Part shown: piece by piece, positions 31,701 through 42,579 of the stretch | Layout: the number at the start of each line of letters is the position of its first letter | Numbering within the stretch: position 1 is the first letter of the stretch | Source of the DNA: Photobacterium aquae | GTDB lineage: Bacteria; Pseudomonadota; Gammaproteobacteria; Enterobacterales; Vibrionaceae | Assembly (NCBI RefSeq): GCF_001029445.1 | Contig: NZ_LDOT01000002.1 | Span: forward strand, 1-64,000 | Length of the DNA: 64,000 bases | Direction: 5' to 3' | Notes under the pieces: model-generated | Database searches by the model: none | Told to the model about the DNA's origin: nothing | What the model saw: only the letters and a program-made list of their open reading frames with translations | Translations under genes and position numbers: made by a program

Positions 31701-31797
31701 GAAGGGTTTTGATACTGAGCAGCCCAAACAAAGCCGTCAGTGCAACAGCCACCGCAATCACAGCGGGACGAGAAATGGCATAGCGTGTAAGAAACAT
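28753..31797 (-). CDS. RND efflux permease (second system)
   Basis: An inner membrane pump of 1014 residues with the standard double repeat. TM4 has VGMVLDAAIVVLEN, keeping one of the two AcrB aspartates. TM10 has GLVVNNAILLVHQ, with Asn at the AcrB Lys940 position. AAAGGA precedes the ATG. The reading frame stops at TGA (28753-28755) right after PALLRMGQR, but the same frame then stays open for 26 sense codons that look like a normal polar tail (VEKDEPHIPKSD...) and ends at TAA 11 bases before the adaptor ATG. The TGA may therefore be a recent nonsense change that trimmed the tail. The core pump is complete, so function is probably kept. Confidence 0.93.
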   Translation of the reverse strand: MFLTRYAISRPAVIAVAVALTALFGLLSIKTLPIQLFPDITRPSLSLTVHWRAAAAEEMESEVAEPLEQVLQGISGTKAIYTEAGNGRAEIDLEFEIGTDMEKAMLEVISRVNQATNLPSDIDGPFIHRGSNNDQLTSLFLQQLPGNDTPIQAYQDLVEAQIEPALTAVDGVSRINVRGESDRQVEIRFDPYRLAELGITIPELVGRISAGRDASAGRLDIGRKEYKLRYAGRYELNEFGDMVVAWRDGLPVYLRDLAEVGVQRAVPRTLRVQNGNPAINISVMKESGANALESLLSVKETIEQLNSSVLARNGVHLEMSYDASVFIMRALNMVTGNLLFGVLLAVAVLWCFIRKARATLIIAMSIPISILLTICVLKLTGRTLNVISLAGLAFAVGMVLDAAIVVLENIIRLKEQKGSSDRPATSALLAEKGTAQVWSALLASTMTTVAIFLPILMLNDVEGQLFADLAITIAVAVTMSLIVAITVLPVAASRWLKDEKLQDKHAGLWPRITRMSMALSATSLRRLIVIIVLLALPLGVTRMGFPNMDYLPDVKRDAVDVWFRIAPGIGIDTVRDEVMETMVDRLQPYMDGEREPALRNYYFIMWPGGATMGVRAKDQSKIKELEAIVRDEIAVGLPDVTAFARQGSLFGSLGTGKEISIMLKANDLPSLFESAKKAKAMVEEALPDAQVWPNGSLEFTAPELRLIPNDRRLAEVGWSRGELPSVISALGSGRYLGNFFDGNQQLDMMLMTTGARSADELRSVPLATPSGAIVPLGELLTVETVLGPKEIERTDGKRSFVISVQPSDDMTLEEAMEHLQSHVLEDLEGIMPAGGTVQLFGNADSLKQAISNMLSIFGFALMILLLLLWGVFGRLRDALLVILTLPLATVGGIIAIQIMHRFVGQPVDLLTMIGFVILLGLVVNNAILLVHQTRSNEREGMARDDAVSSALAQRIRPIFMTTFTSVFGMLPLLLSPATGSEIYRGLAAVIVGGMLVSTLFSLILLPALLRMGQR

Positions 31798-32298
31798 AAC
31801 ATCCTTTGTCTTTGTGCTTCGTGTACTGCGCGTGTCTACAGCCTACCGCTGCCGACGGGTGCTAATGAAAGCACCTCCTTCGCTTTCATCAGGCGAACAA
31901 TTGTCGTCTTCCTCAGCGCGATAAGTTGGCACACCCGCCTCCACAAAGAGCCGACAACAATTTAGCAACACACCTTAGCAAAATCGACTGGTTTTTACAG
32001 AGCCTTGTTATATTTTAGTTACAAATCCATCTCTCACGCAGTCTATCTCGCCGTAGCATCTGTATTTTGGGTCAGAAACGTAAACTTCCCGGAAAACATA
32101 AAGATTGATTGACCAGTTCAATGTATATGAAAAGACTGACTCCGAGCGTCACCACCCTCATCTTTTCACTCACCCGCGAAAGATGTCCAACATCGCATAT
32201 TTGAAAAATACTCTATCTAAACAGGCACTAAGTCTCACTAAATCGGAATAGTTTAGTACGTTAAAAGATAGGATATTTTATGTTCAAGGATGACATCA
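31798..32298. other. Intergenic region between divergent RND permease and hybrid kinase
   Basis: About 500 bases that must contain both promoters. The half next to the pump is GC-richer and the half next to the kinase AT-richer. I see no gene, terminator or clear operator. Confidence 0.45.
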
Positions 32299-34752
32299 AT
32301 GAGCACGAAAAAAACGCACTCCATACAAACGCTCCTCTACTGGGGGACGGGCATTATCATGTCTTTTCTTCTCATTTTCTTTTATGCCGACAACCAAGTA
32401 GATAAAAAAGAAAATGCGCTTCACCTTTTGCAACTCGACATCGCCCTCTCCTCTCAGCAAATGCTCATGATGCGCAGGCATGAAAAAGATTTTCTTGCTC
32501 GCCACGATAATAAATACATAGAAAAAATGATGGATGAAGCAAACGCCATCAAAGCACGTTTGAACACAATCAATGACAATATGACCGTGTATGGACTCGC
32601 CACCGATTTTGATTACAAAGAGACGGTTTCTGCCATTGATGCTTACCTTGCACAATTCAACCGCTTAACCAAGACCGTTTATCTTATCCATGGCGACAGC
32701 CAAAACAAAGGCGCGATTGATGACCTAAAACAATCGACACTGGGCTTTGAACGCGTCGCTTTTGTCGCCAATGATGCGCAGTTAACGAACCAGTTAATCG
32801 ACCTACAATCGTTACTGATCTCGTTTTTCAAAGATTTTGATACCGCGCTTATCCCACAGATAAATACCGCCTTAGATGCACTTCAACAACAAGTGAATAC
32901 CCATTCAGAGAACACACTGCTCGCCACACAGTTCACACGTTTTTCTGATCATTACTCTGCCCTCAAAAATGACTTTGAAAAACTGGGCTATAGCCATAAT
33001 GAAGGACAATTGGGGCTGTTACGTTCCACCATCCATCGTGTTGAAACGAGCTTAAAAACACTCTACGACGATATGCCTACATTAATAGAAAGCAAGCTAT
33101 CTGCGTATATGTTTTATCACAACCTGTTAGCGGGTTTGCTTGGCGCATCTATTCTTGCCGTCCTCTTTTTTGTGATTCGCTCCGTCTCAAGTTTGGAAGC
33201 GGCGCTGCTTGCTTCCAAAGAAAAAGCCACCCGCGCTAACCGTGCGAAAAGTTCGTTTTTGGCCAATATGTCACATGAAATCCGTACCCCACTAAATGGC
33301 ATTATCGGGATGACGGAAATACTGGCTGACTCTAAATTATCAGCCATTCAGAAAGACTATCTCACCACCATCAATTCATCATCGCAGACATTGCTGATGT
33401 TGATTAATGATGTCCTCGATTTGTCTAAGATTGAATCCGGTCACTTGGAAGTGAACGCCCATACCTGTGATATTCGTGAAATCATATACGACACCGCCGC
33501 GCTTATAGCCCCGAAAGCACAGCAAAAGAACGTTGATTTACGCATTAACATGGATGCAAACATTCCTGATTATGTACGTGCTGATGAACAAAAAATCCGC
33601 CAAGTCATGATGAATCTTGCCTCCAATGCCATCAAATTCACGCAAACGGGCTCTGTCACTTTTACCCTTCATCTTGTTCAACAAGACGATCAGAGTTGTG
33701 ATTTCTACTTTGCGGTGAAAGACACCGGGATCGGTATTGATAGCAGCAAGCATGACCAAGTGTTTGAAGAGTTTAAACAGGAAAGTAATAGCACCTCGAC
33801 AACGTATGGCGGTACCGGACTTGGGTTGGCGATTTCATCCAAAATGATAAAAATGATGGGGGGTGAGATTCAAATTACGTCCGAGAAAGGGCAAGGCTGT
33901 GAGTTCTACTTTACGATTCGCCTAGCTCAAGACCCAGAACAAAGAGTGCGTAAAGGTGAGCCGAAATCTGTCATTTATTGCACTCCCAAACCAGATAGCT
34001 TGTTGCTTCAAAATCTAGCGGCAATGCACTACCCCGTTTCACATATCGCCTCACCGGAGGAAATCGCTAGAACCTTGGATAATCCTAGCGCGAGCAACCC
34101 ACACGCTGTGCTGATTCTGGATGTACCCTGTTTTGATAGCCAGGTTGAGACGGTCCATCAACAATATCCTCACCTGCCACTTCTACTGTCACGCCCTAAC
34201 AATGCTGATAAAGTGGATTATGGTGACATCATTGCTGGTTACATCACGCTACCACTACTGGGCAGCCGATTAGATGCGTTGATTAAATCCGCCAAAGCCC
34301 ACAATGCGGACACAAAAGAAGGTGATGAGGCATCAGCAGCAGACGCAACTGAAGATTCAGCCACAAACGGTATGGTATTGGTGGTCGAAGACAACACCGT
34401 GAATCAGAAAGTGGTTTCCATTAACCTGAAGAAACTCGGCTTCCAATATGAAATTGCCAATAACGGTGCTGAAGCCCTTGAACTCTTCAAGCAACATCAT
34501 GATAAAACACGTTTAATACTCATGGACTGTATGATGCCGATTATGGATGGCTTTGAAGCCACCACAGAAATTCGGAAATTTGAACACCAAGAGAAACTCA
34601 ATGAGACGCACATTATTGCCCTTACTGCGTCCATTCTCGATGACGATATTCAGCGTTGTTTTGATTCAGGGATGAATGATTACCTACCCAAGCCGTTTCG
34701 CCGGGAAGTGTTAATCGAAAAGCTGGAAAAACATGCGGTATGTGAAAGCTAG
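32299..34752 (+). CDS. Hybrid sensor histidine kinase with a degenerate and an intact receiver
   Basis: An 817-residue membrane sensor. TM1 (about 13-30) and TM2 (about 270-292) bracket a helical periplasmic sensor of about 240 residues. The HisKA domain has [16 protein letters not shown] with the phosphorylated His near residue 325. The ATPase domain shows [15 protein letters not shown] and [10 protein letters not shown]. Residues about 555-665 look like a receiver fold without a proper phosphoacceptor, and the last 120 residues are an intact receiver, with LVVEDN, Asp in [12 protein letters not shown] (near 743) and the Lys of YLPKPF. No Hpt domain follows, so phosphate must pass to a separate Hpt protein. 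AAGGA lies 8 bases before the ATG at 32299; an in-frame ATG 9 bases earlier overlaps it. Confidence 0.93.
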   Translation: MSTKKTHSIQTLLYWGTGIIMSFLLIFFYADNQVDKKENALHLLQLDIALSSQQMLMMRRHEKDFLARHDNKYIEKMMDEANAIKARLNTINDNMTVYGLATDFDYKETVSAIDAYLAQFNRLTKTVYLIHGDSQNKGAIDDLKQSTLGFERVAFVANDAQLTNQLIDLQSLLISFFKDFDTALIPQINTALDALQQQVNTHSENTLLATQFTRFSDHYSALKNDFEKLGYSHNEGQLGLLRSTIHRVETSLKTLYDDMPTLIESKLSAYMFYHNLLAGLLGASILAVLFFVIRSVSSLEAALLASKEKATRANRAKSSFLANMSHEIRTPLNGIIGMTEILADSKLSAIQKDYLTTINSSSQTLLMLINDVLDLSKIESGHLEVNAHTCDIREIIYDTAALIAPKAQQKNVDLRINMDANIPDYVRADEQKIRQVMMNLASNAIKFTQTGSVTFTLHLVQQDDQSCDFYFAVKDTGIGIDSSKHDQVFEEFKQESNSTSTTYGGTGLGLAISSKMIKMMGGEIQITSEKGQGCEFYFTIRLAQDPEQRVRKGEPKSVIYCTPKPDSLLLQNLAAMHYPVSHIASPEEIARTLDNPSASNPHAVLILDVPCFDSQVETVHQQYPHLPLLLSRPNNADKVDYGDIIAGYITLPLLGSRLDALIKSAKAHNADTKEGDEASAADATEDSATNGMVLVVEDNTVNQKVVSINLKKLGFQYEIANNGAEALELFKQHHDKTRLILMDCMMPIMDGFEATTEIRKFEHQEKLNETHIIALTASILDDDIQRCFDSGMNDYLPKPFRREVLIEKLEKHAVCES

Positions 34753-34791
34753 CATACCGTTTATAGCGAGTACGCCTCTCTAGCAAACATA

Positions 34792-34819
34792 AAAAACGCG
34801 GGTCAAAGCCCGCGTTTTT
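34792..34819. terminator. Bidirectional terminator between the hybrid kinase and gnd
   Basis: An 11-bp stem AAAAACGCGGG/CCCGCGTTTTT with loop TCAAAG lies between two converging genes and ends both. Confidence 0.93.
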
Positions 34820-34842
34820 CTGTTCAGCAACGGTAAGTGAAT

Positions 34843-36291
34843 TTACACATCGTAAGTGGTCGATGAAATGTCGCCACCTTTACCTGTCCAGTTTGTATGG
34901 AAGAACTCGCCACGAGGCTTGTCAGTACGCTCGTAAGTGTGCGCACCAAAGTAGTCACGCTGTGCTTGCAGCATGTTTGCAGGCAGACGAGCTGTGGTGT
35001 AACCGTTCAGGAATGTCAGTGCAGAAGACATACATGGCATTGGTAGACCTGTCTCGAACGACTTCGCTACCACTTTACGCCATGCAGGCAAGCAGCTTTG
35101 CAGAATATCTTTGAAGTAGTTATCCAAACCTAGGAACGCTAGCTCTGGGTTGGCTTCAAACGCATCACGGATGTTGCCTAGGAACGCACTACGGATGATA
35201 CAACCACCACGCCACATTAGCGCTACGTTACCGTAGTTCAGTGACCAATCGTTCTCTTCAGACGCTTCACGGATCAACATGAAGCCTTGTGCGTAAGAGA
35301 TGATTTTAGACGCTAGCAGTGCCTGACGCAGTGCATCAACCCACTGTGCCTTGTCGCCCTCAATCGCTAGGATTGGGTTGTTGAAGGCTTTTTCTGCTTC
35401 AACGCGCTGATCTTTCAGAGAAGACAGGCAACGAGCAAATACAGAGTCAGTGATCAGGGTCAGCGGAATACCATGATCCAGCGCATTGATACCGGTCCAC
35501 TTACCTGTACCTTTCTGGCCTGCGGTATCAAGGATTTTCTCAACCAGAGCTTCACCGTCTTCATCTTTATAACCCAAGATGTCAGCAGTAATCTCCACTA
35601 GGTAGCTATCCAACTCTGTTTTGTTCCACTCGGTGAAAATCGCCTGCATCTCATCGGCAGACAAACCCAAGCCTTCTTTCATGAAGTGGTATGCTTCGCT
35701 GATCAGCTGCATGTCACCGTATTCGATACCGTTGTGTACCATCTTAACGAAGTGACCTGCACCTTCTTTACCTACCCAGTCGCAGCACGCTTCACCTTGC
35801 TCGGTTTTCGCGGCAATGCCTTGGAAGATAGGCTTCACAAATGGCCATGCTTCTGGATCGCCACCTGGCATGATTGAAGGCCCGAAACGCGCCCCTTCTT
35901 CACCGCCAGACACGCCAGCACCGATAAAACGGATGCCTTTTTCACGCAGTGACGCGTAACGACGGTTGGTGTCTGGGTAGTTTGTGTTACCACCATCAAT
36001 GATGATGTCGCCTTCTTCTAGTAGCGGAACCAAGCTGTCAATAAACTGATCAACAACATCACCGGCGCGTACCATCAGCATCACTTTGCGTGGCGTCGCC
36101 AATTTGCTGACCAAATCTTCAAGAGAAGTTGCACCGACAATGTTAGTGCCTTTAGCCGGGCCTTCTAGGAACTCGTCCACTTTGGCAACAGTACGGTTAA
36201 AAGCGACTACTTTGAATCCGTTATCGTTCATGTTAAGGATCAGGTTCTGACCCATTACTGCCAATCCGATAACACCAATATCAGCTTTCAT
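34843..36291 (-). CDS. gnd: 6-phosphogluconate dehydrogenase (decarboxylating)
   Basis: Oxidises 6-phosphogluconate to ribulose-5-phosphate with release of carbon dioxide and NADPH. At 482 residues it has the standard length. The N-terminal nucleotide fold begins DIGVIGLAVMGQNLILN, the substrate motif IIDGGNTNYPDT and GAGVSGGEEGA are present, and the catalytic Lys is in VGKEGAGHFVKMVHNGIEYG. The C-terminus carries FHTNWTG. It is the last gene of zwf-pgl-gnd, starting 10 bases after pgl with AAGGAG as ribosome binding site, so all three enzymes of the oxidative pentose phosphate pathway are co-expressed. Confidence 0.98.
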   Translation of the reverse strand: MKADIGVIGLAVMGQNLILNMNDNGFKVVAFNRTVAKVDEFLEGPAKGTNIVGATSLEDLVSKLATPRKVMLMVRAGDVVDQFIDSLVPLLEEGDIIIDGGNTNYPDTNRRYASLREKGIRFIGAGVSGGEEGARFGPSIMPGGDPEAWPFVKPIFQGIAAKTEQGEACCDWVGKEGAGHFVKMVHNGIEYGDMQLISEAYHFMKEGLGLSADEMQAIFTEWNKTELDSYLVEITADILGYKDEDGEALVEKILDTAGQKGTGKWTGINALDHGIPLTLITDSVFARCLSSLKDQRVEAEKAFNNPILAIEGDKAQWVDALRQALLASKIISYAQGFMLIREASEENDWSLNYGNVALMWRGGCIIRSAFLGNIRDAFEANPELAFLGLDNYFKDILQSCLPAWRKVVAKSFETGLPMPCMSSALTFLNGYTTARLPANMLQAQRDYFGAHTYERTDKPRGEFFHTNWTGKGGDISSTTYDV

Positions 36292-36301
36292 TTTCTTCTC
36301 C

Positions 36302-37024
36302 TTATACCAGCTCTTTGGCTGCTTCTAAATCTAGATACCACTCGGTTGTGCCAGCAACTGCGCTAACATTAGCAGCAGGATATGCCTGTGCCGCAGGGGC
36401 ACTATCAGCAATCTCTTTCAAGACCGAAGCCTTGCTTGCACCCAATACCAAGTAAGTAATACGTTTTGCGTGTGCCAATAGATGGGCGGTTTTAGACACC
36501 CGGATCTGACGCGTTTCAGGATGGGCGGCGATCACGGCCAACTCAGTTGTCTGGTAATCAGTTTGCCCCGGGAACAAGGAAGCCGTATGGCCATCAGTCC
36601 CCATGCCCAGCAAAATCCAGTCGAATACCGGCGTGCCATCCTGTTCAGGAATCTCTGTTCGCATATCTTCAGTGAAGCGAATCACTTCCATTGCTGCGAA
36701 TTCTTCACCACGGATACGGTGAATGTTCTCGGCCGGGATATTGATATGGTCAAACAACAGTGCCTTAGCCTGGCCGTAGTTGCTCTGCTCATCGTCCGGT
36801 GCAACGCAACGCTCATCACCCCACCAGAAATGCAGGTTTTGCCACTGAATGCGCGTGGCATAATCTGAACCGGCCAAGAAAGAAAAGAGTTGCGAAGGCG
36901 TGCTCCCGCCAGATAGCGAGATATGAACCGGACGCCCTAGCTCACTATACTCAAGCATACTGTTCGCCAACGCCTCAACCACCAGCTGGGCATTATCGAA
37001 AACGTGATAGTTCATTTTGCTCAT
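36302..37024 (-). CDS. pgl: 6-phosphogluconolactonase (DevB type)
   Basis: Hydrolyses 6-phosphogluconolactone in the oxidative pentose phosphate pathway. This 240-residue protein belongs to the glucosamine-6-phosphate isomerase-like fold, with LSGGSTP near the N-terminus, WWGDERCV and [15 protein letters not shown]. The ATG overlaps the zwf stop by four bases (ATGA), which points to translational coupling. A second ATG three codons downstream is possible. Confidence 0.95.
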   Translation of the reverse strand: MSKMNYHVFDNAQLVVEALANSMLEYSELGRPVHISLSGGSTPSQLFSFLAGSDYATRIQWQNLHFWWGDERCVAPDDEQSNYGQAKALLFDHINIPAENIHRIRGEEFAAMEVIRFTEDMRTEIPEQDGTPVFDWILLGMGTDGHTASLFPGQTDYQTTELAVIAAHPETRQIRVSKTAHLLAHAKRITYLVLGASKASVLKEIADSAPAAQAYPAANVSAVAGTTEWYLDLEAAKELV

Positions 37025-38520
37025 AGCTCGCAGTAATCCGTATTGGTCAAATTTTTACATGGGAATCGCCAATGACGACCATCCCGTGATAGCAATTCGT
37101 CAGCTTCCTTCGGTCCCCATGTCCCCGCTGCGTAACCGTACAGGTGCTCAGGCTCTTCTTTGTAATCGAGAATTGGCTGAACAAACTCCCAACATGCTTT
37201 CACGGCATCGGTACGAGCAAACAAGGTTGCGTCACCCTTCATCGAATCCAGCAATAGGCGCTCGTAGGCTGTCAGCATATGGGTTTCTTCCAAACTTTCG
37301 TAATGGAAATCCATAGTGACTTCTTTGGCTTCAAAACCGGCACCCGGCTTTTTCAGACCGAAGCTCATCAAAATTCCTTCATCTGGCTGAATACGGATAA
37401 TGAGCTTGTTTTCTGGCGCGTGGGCACCAAATACAGGGTGAGGAGTCTTCTTGAAATGGATAACCACTTCGGTCACCCGTGTTGGCAAACGCTTACCGGT
37501 GCGGACATAGAACGGCACGCCGTTCCAACGCCAGTTGTCGATAAACATCTTCAAACCCACATAGGTTTCAGTGCGAGAGTCTTCTGCCACACCGGGCTCA
37601 TCACGGTAACCTTTGAGCGGCTCGCCGCGTACGTCCGATTCGGTGTACTGACCCAAAACCAGGTTATTCTTGAGATCACTTTCAGACAGTGGTTGCAGGC
37701 TGTTTAGCACCTTCACCACTTCGTTTCGCATGGAATCAGCATTGATTGCGGCTGGTGGCTCCATACCTACCATTGCCAAAACCTGAAGCAAATGGTTTTG
37801 GAACATATCTCGAACTGCACCGGCGCCGTCATAATAACCACCACGTTCTTCAACACCCAAGAACTCTGCTGCCGTAATTTCAACATAATCAATAAAATTA
37901 CGGTTCCAAAGAGGCTCGAACATGCCATTGGCGAAACGGAAAACCAGTAGGTTCTGAACCGTTTCTTTGCCTAGGTAGTGGTCGATACGGTAGATTTGGT
38001 GTTCCTGAAAAGAAGCATGGAGATCTTTATCCAGCTGCTCGGCCGTTGCCAGATCATAGCCAAATGGCTTTTCGACAATCAGGCGTTTCCAGCCGTTATC
38101 TTCTGTATTGAGGCCATGGGCTGCAAGGCAGCTAGGGATAACACTGTATAGACTTGGCGGTGTCGCCAAATAGAAAGTTGTATTACCGTTAGTCTGGTAA
38201 GCCTGTTCGATCTCAACCAAACGATCTTTCAACTTGCTGTAATCTTCTACGTCAGCGGTATCAAGCGCCTGATAATGTAGACGTTCACAGAAAGCATCCA
38301 GCACTTGCGGATCAACTTTTTCATTGGCAGTCAAAGAGGCTTTCAACTTTTGCTGGAATTCAGCATCACTGTAATGCGTACGGCTTACACCAAGAATGGC
38401 AAACTCTTCTGACAGTAATCCGTTAGCAAAAAGATGATAAAAGGCGGGAATCAATTTGCGATGGGTCAAATCACCCGACGCCCCGAAGATGACGATACAA
38501 TTATTTTCAGGCTTAACCAT
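37021..38520 (-). CDS. zwf: Glucose-6-phosphate 1-dehydrogenase
   Basis: First enzyme of the oxidative pentose phosphate pathway. The coenzyme motif [14 protein letters not shown] lies at the N-terminus. The active-site [20 protein letters not shown] contains the conserved Asp-His and Lys. The ATG at 38520 is preferred because GGGA precedes it and the resulting 499 residues fit the family; an in-frame ATG at 38547 adds nine residues and has no ribosome binding site. First gene of the operon. Confidence 0.97.
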   Translation of the reverse strand: MVKPENNCIVIFGASGDLTHRKLIPAFYHLFANGLLSEEFAILGVSRTHYSDAEFQQKLKASLTANEKVDPQVLDAFCERLHYQALDTADVEDYSKLKDRLVEIEQAYQTNGNTTFYLATPPSLYSVIPSCLAAHGLNTEDNGWKRLIVEKPFGYDLATAEQLDKDLHASFQEHQIYRIDHYLGKETVQNLLVFRFANGMFEPLWNRNFIDYVEITAAEFLGVEERGGYYDGAGAVRDMFQNHLLQVLAMVGMEPPAAINADSMRNEVVKVLNSLQPLSESDLKNNLVLGQYTESDVRGEPLKGYRDEPGVAEDSRTETYVGLKMFIDNWRWNGVPFYVRTGKRLPTRVTEVVIHFKKTPHPVFGAHAPENKLIIRIQPDEGILMSFGLKKPGAGFEAKEVTMDFHYESLEETHMLTAYERLLLDSMKGDATLFARTDAVKACWEFVQPILDYKEEPEHLYGYAAGTWGPKEADELLSRDGRHWRFPCKNLTNTDYCEL

Positions 38521-38849
38521 AATGCTTTCCCACTCGCCTGAATCCATCAGGACAAGTATTCATATTATTAGTGTTGCGAATGTTATCACTTAGGAAAAAA
38601 AGTGACAGACGGTTTTATCTATAATCTCGATAGGCAAAACCGATAGCATCACAGCCAACACTCTGTACCGCAATGCTGCTGCTCACATTTTAGTCGCTCG
38701 TAACAAAGTCGCCGCTTTCGCGTCTCATTATGCGGCACTAATGATAATACTCATAATAGAAATATCTGGTTGTACCAGAGCAGTAAGTCCCTACTATTCA
38801 TGGGGAATATATAAAAGTGGGAACTAAACAACGCAGATATCCAACGTTG
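38521..38849. other. Intergenic region between zwf promoter and yejF 3' end
   Basis: It holds the zwf promoter region. No strong terminator for the yej operon is visible near 38850 and no gene is seen. Confidence 0.45.
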
Positions 38850-40442
38850 CTAGATTTGAGACAGCGTCACCAATTGCTGGGTATAGCTATGTTGCGGTGA
38901 GGCAAACAGGCTCTGCGTATCGCCCTGCTCGACAATCTCTCCTTGGCGCAAGACCACGGTATAATGGCAAAGCGATTTCACGACGGCCAAATCATGGCTG
39001 ATAAACAGATACGTCAGTTGATACTTGCGCTGGAGATCCTTGAGCAATGTCAGCACTTGATATTGAACGGTTCTGTCCAGCGATGACGTTGGTTCATCCA
39101 ACAAAACAAAACGCGGCCTGAGTACTAACGCCCGCGCAATCGCAATACGCTGGCGCTGCCCGCCTGAAAATTCATTGGGATAACGATGACGGGTAGCCGG
39201 ATCCAACTCTACGTCAGACATCACTTCGCAAATCAGGGCATCTTCCTGCTCAGGTGTCAGCGCTTGATGTACCTTCAAGCCTTCGCCAATAATTTGTGCT
39301 ACCGACATTCTTGGGTTTAATGCTGAGAACGGGTCTTGGAAAACAACTTGCAGTTTGCTTCTGTATGGCAGCATCTGGCCCCGGTTAAATGTGGAAATAT
39401 CCTCGCCGTCAAAACAGATTTTCCCCTCGCTATCGAGCAACCGCAATATCGCCATTCCGATAGTGGATTTGCCCGAACCACTCTCGCCGACCAACCCCAC
39501 GCTCTGACCGGTACGCAGCATAAAACTCACATCGGTCACCGCCTTGATATGACTCTTAACCCGCTTGAGTATGCCGCCCTTAATCGGAAACCACACCCGC
39601 AAACGATCGATATCAAACATCGGGGACGCCCCAGCGGGAACCGCAACCGGCTCCCCGGACGGGTCAGCATTGATTAGCGTCTGGGTATAGCGCTCTTGGG
39701 GATCAGTAAAAATAGCGTCTTTCTCACCCACCTCGACCAACCGCCCCTGCTGCATCACCGCAACCCGATCCGCCACCCTGCGGACAATGCTCAAATCATG
39801 GGTGATAAACAGCATCGCCATCCCCAGCTCTTGTTGAAGTTGGCTGAGCAAATCCAAGATCTGCGCCTGTACAGAAACATCTAACGCTGTGGTCGGCTCA
39901 TCGGCTATCAACAATTCGGGTTCGTTGATCAGTGCCATTGCAATCATCACCCGCTGACGCTCCCCGCCTGACAGTTCATGCGGGTAAGACTCCAGCCGGG
40001 CCGCAGGATTACGGATCCCCACCTTCCCCAACCACTCCAATGCTTTTTGCTGGGCAGCCTGCTGCCGTGTCCCGCGATGAATGGCTAGCGTCTCGCAAAG
40101 TTGGCGGCCTATCTTATGCAATGGGTTCAGTGACATCATCGGCTCTTGAAAAATCATGCCGATACGATCCCCTCGGATCCGCCGCATCTCTCGCTCGCTG
40201 CAACGCAGCATATCGATGCCATCGTAATCCACCGTCCCTTCTAAATAGCGGGTCGACGATACGGGCAGCAGCCGCAATACGGCATTGGCCGTCACTGATT
40301 TGCCCGACCCGCTCTCCCCAACCAATGCCAACGTCTCCCCCTTGGCCACATAGAGAGATACCTTTTCCGTAACCTGACTGACCGTCTTCCCGTCATGAAA
40401 GCCGATCGAAAGGTTCTTGATTGTCAGCAAAGGGGTCGCCAT
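38850..40442 (-). CDS. yejF: Oligopeptide ABC transporter, double ATP-binding subunit
   Basis: A 530-residue protein with two fused ABC ATPase domains. Each has a Walker A GESGSGKS, a signature (LSGGERQRVMIA in the first, FSGGQRQRIAIA in the second), and a Walker B with catalytic Glu (LLIADEPTTALD and VLLDEPTSSLD). This double layout identifies YejF as opposed to OppD/OppF, which are separate. It is the last gene of yejABEF, 30 bases after yejE, with GAGGAG as ribosome binding site. Confidence 0.96.
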   Translation of the reverse strand: MATPLLTIKNLSIGFHDGKTVSQVTEKVSLYVAKGETLALVGESGSGKSVTANAVLRLLPVSSTRYLEGTVDYDGIDMLRCSEREMRRIRGDRIGMIFQEPMMSLNPLHKIGRQLCETLAIHRGTRQQAAQQKALEWLGKVGIRNPAARLESYPHELSGGERQRVMIAMALINEPELLIADEPTTALDVSVQAQILDLLSQLQQELGMAMLFITHDLSIVRRVADRVAVMQQGRLVEVGEKDAIFTDPQERYTQTLINADPSGEPVAVPAGASPMFDIDRLRVWFPIKGGILKRVKSHIKAVTDVSFMLRTGQSVGLVGESGSGKSTIGMAILRLLDSEGKICFDGEDISTFNRGQMLPYRSKLQVVFQDPFSALNPRMSVAQIIGEGLKVHQALTPEQEDALICEVMSDVELDPATRHRYPNEFSGGQRQRIAIARALVLRPRFVLLDEPTSSLDRTVQYQVLTLLKDLQRKYQLTYLFISHDLAVVKSLCHYTVVLRQGEIVEQGDTQSLFASPQHSYTQQLVTLSQI

Positions 40443-40472
40443 CCTGTCACTCCTCGCATTCTCTTTTTTGAT

Positions 40473-41489
40473 TTACCGCTGCCGATGCGGGTCAAAGGCA
40501 TCGCGTACGGCCTCACCAACAAACACCAACAGGCTTAGCATGATTGACAGCACTACAAAGGCAGACAAACCAAGCCAAGGAGCCTGCAGGTTACTCTTTC
40601 CCTGTGCCAGCAATTCCCCCAACGATGGTGAACCCGCAGGCAAACCAAACCCCAAAAAATCCAGCGAAGTCAGCGTTGTCACTGAACCGCTCAAAATAAA
40701 GGGCATCATGGTCAGTGATGCCACCATCGCATTTGGCAGCATATGGCGCAGCATAATACGCCCGTCACCAACCCCCAGAGCCTGAGCAGCACGGACATAA
40801 TCTAAATTTCGACAGCGCAGGAATTCCGCCCGCACCACCCCAACCAGCCCCATCCAGCTAAACAACACCATGATCCCAAGCAACCACCAAAAATTCGGTT
40901 CGACAAAACTCGACAGGATGATCAGCAAAAATAGCGTCGGCATTCCAGACCAGACCTCAATAAAGCGCTGGCCAAACAAATCGACCCAACCGCCATAATA
41001 GCCCTGGCACGCGCCAACAATGACACCGACAACAGAGGAAATGACGGTCAACGCAAAACCAAACAACACCGAAATCCGAAAACCATAAATGATCCTTGCC
41101 AACACATCCCGTCCCTTGTCATCCGTACCGAGCCAATTCACGCTATCAGGGGGAGAAGGCGCAGGGCCATTAAGGTTGAAGTTAATCGTGTTATAGCTAA
41201 AGGGGATCAGCGGCCAAACCATAAAACCGTCTTGGTTGATAAGATCCGCGACATAAGGGTCGGTGTAGTCGGCTTCTGCATCAAACTCACCACCAAAGGT
41301 GGTTTCGGCATATTGAACCCATATAGGGAAATACCATTGGCCGCTGTATTTCACCAACAGCGGCTTGTCATTGGCGATAAGCTCGGCAAACAGGCTGATC
41401 ACAAACAAAGCAGAAAAAAGCCACATCGACCAATAGCCACGTTTATGAGCTCGAAACCTCGCCCAGCGCTCCTTCGTAATTGGTGTCAT
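40473..41489 (-). CDS. yejE: Oligopeptide ABC transporter permease
   Basis: A 338-residue inner membrane permease of the binding-protein-dependent class. The cytoplasmic ABC-contact loop contains VRAEFLRCRNLDYVRAAQAL. Six predicted helices with a long periplasmic segment after the first match E. coli YejE. It pairs with YejB and starts 2 bases after the yejB stop. Confidence 0.95.
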   Translation of the reverse strand: MTPITKERWARFRAHKRGYWSMWLFSALFVISLFAELIANDKPLLVKYSGQWYFPIWVQYAETTFGGEFDAEADYTDPYVADLINQDGFMVWPLIPFSYNTINFNLNGPAPSPPDSVNWLGTDDKGRDVLARIIYGFRISVLFGFALTVISSVVGVIVGACQGYYGGWVDLFGQRFIEVWSGMPTLFLLIILSSFVEPNFWWLLGIMVLFSWMGLVGVVRAEFLRCRNLDYVRAAQALGVGDGRIMLRHMLPNAMVASLTMMPFILSGSVTTLTSLDFLGFGLPAGSPSLGELLAQGKSNLQAPWLGLSAFVVLSIMLSLLVFVGEAVRDAFDPHRQR

Positions 41490-41491
41490 CC

Positions 41492-42577
41492 TTAGCGCGC
41501 CTCAAAGTCAATCCTCGGATCAACCAAGGTATAGGTAATATCCGAGATGATATTCAACAACAGCCCCAACAGAGTCATGATATACAACGAGCTAAACACC
41601 ACCGGATAGTCACGCTGTATCGTCGATTCAAACCCAAGCAGCCCAATTCCCTCTAACGAGAACATCACCTCAATTAACATCGCACCGGTAAAAAAAATAC
41701 TGATAAAGGCAGCGGGAAAACCTGCGATGATAATCAGCATCGCATTGCGAAACACATGCCGATACAAAATACTGCGCTCATCCAGCCCCTTGGCTCTCGC
41801 CGTGACCACGTACTGCTTGTTAATCTCATCCAAGAACGAATTTTTGGTCAACATGGTCAACGTGGCGAAGCCGCCAATGACCATCGCGAGGATCGGCAAT
41901 GCCAAATGCCAGAAGTAATCGACAACCTGCTCAATACGACTCAACTCATCAAAATTAGACGAAACCAGCCCGCGAAGAGGAAACCAACTAAAGTAGTTAC
42001 CGCTGGCAAAGAAGATGATCAAAATAATGGCAAACAAAAAACCGGGGATAGCATACCCAACTATCACCAAAGCACTGCTCCAAACGTCAAACCGAGAGCC
42101 GTGTCGAATTGCTTTTGCTATGCCGAGTGGGATTGAGACCAAATAAATGATCAACGTGCTCCAAAGACCAAGGGATATCGACACCGGCAGGCGATCAACA
42201 ATCAAATCAATGACGTTCCCACCTTTGAACAAACTCTCGCCAAAATTAAAGGTGGCGTAGTTTTTGAGCATTTCCCAGTAACGTTCCAGCAACGGTTTAT
42301 CAAACCCAAACTGTGCCTTAATTGCATCGACAACCTCCGGGTCTAATCCCCTCGAGCCTCGATAGCCACTCTGCTGCTCGGCCACATCCTGACCGCTCAC
42401 TTCACTGCCACCGCCAACAAAACGTTCCATGATCCCAGAGCCGTGACCTTCAAGCTGGGCGACAGCCTGCTCAACTGGCCCTCCGGGGGCAATCTGAATC
42501 ACGAAGAAGTTAATAGTGATAATGGCCCATAGGGTCGGAATAACCAGCAACAGGCGCCGGATAATATATGCCCCCAT
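41492..42577 (-). CDS. yejB: Oligopeptide ABC transporter permease
   Basis: A 361-residue permease. It begins [20 protein letters not shown], as OppB/DppB-type permeases do. The long periplasmic segment with the glycine-rich [16 protein letters not shown] is typical of YejB. The EAA-type loop is near [26 protein letters not shown] serves as ribosome binding site, and there are only 2 bases between the yejA stop and its start. Confidence 0.95.
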   Translation of the reverse strand: MGAYIIRRLLLVIPTLWAIITINFFVIQIAPGGPVEQAVAQLEGHGSGIMERFVGGGSEVSGQDVAEQQSGYRGSRGLDPEVVDAIKAQFGFDKPLLERYWEMLKNYATFNFGESLFKGGNVIDLIVDRLPVSISLGLWSTLIIYLVSIPLGIAKAIRHGSRFDVWSSALVIVGYAIPGFLFAIILIIFFASGNYFSWFPLRGLVSSNFDELSRIEQVVDYFWHLALPILAMVIGGFATLTMLTKNSFLDEINKQYVVTARAKGLDERSILYRHVFRNAMLIIIAGFPAAFISIFFTGAMLIEVMFSLEGIGLLGFESTIQRDYPVVFSSLYIMTLLGLLLNIISDITYTLVDPRIDFEAR

Positions 42578-42579
42578 AG

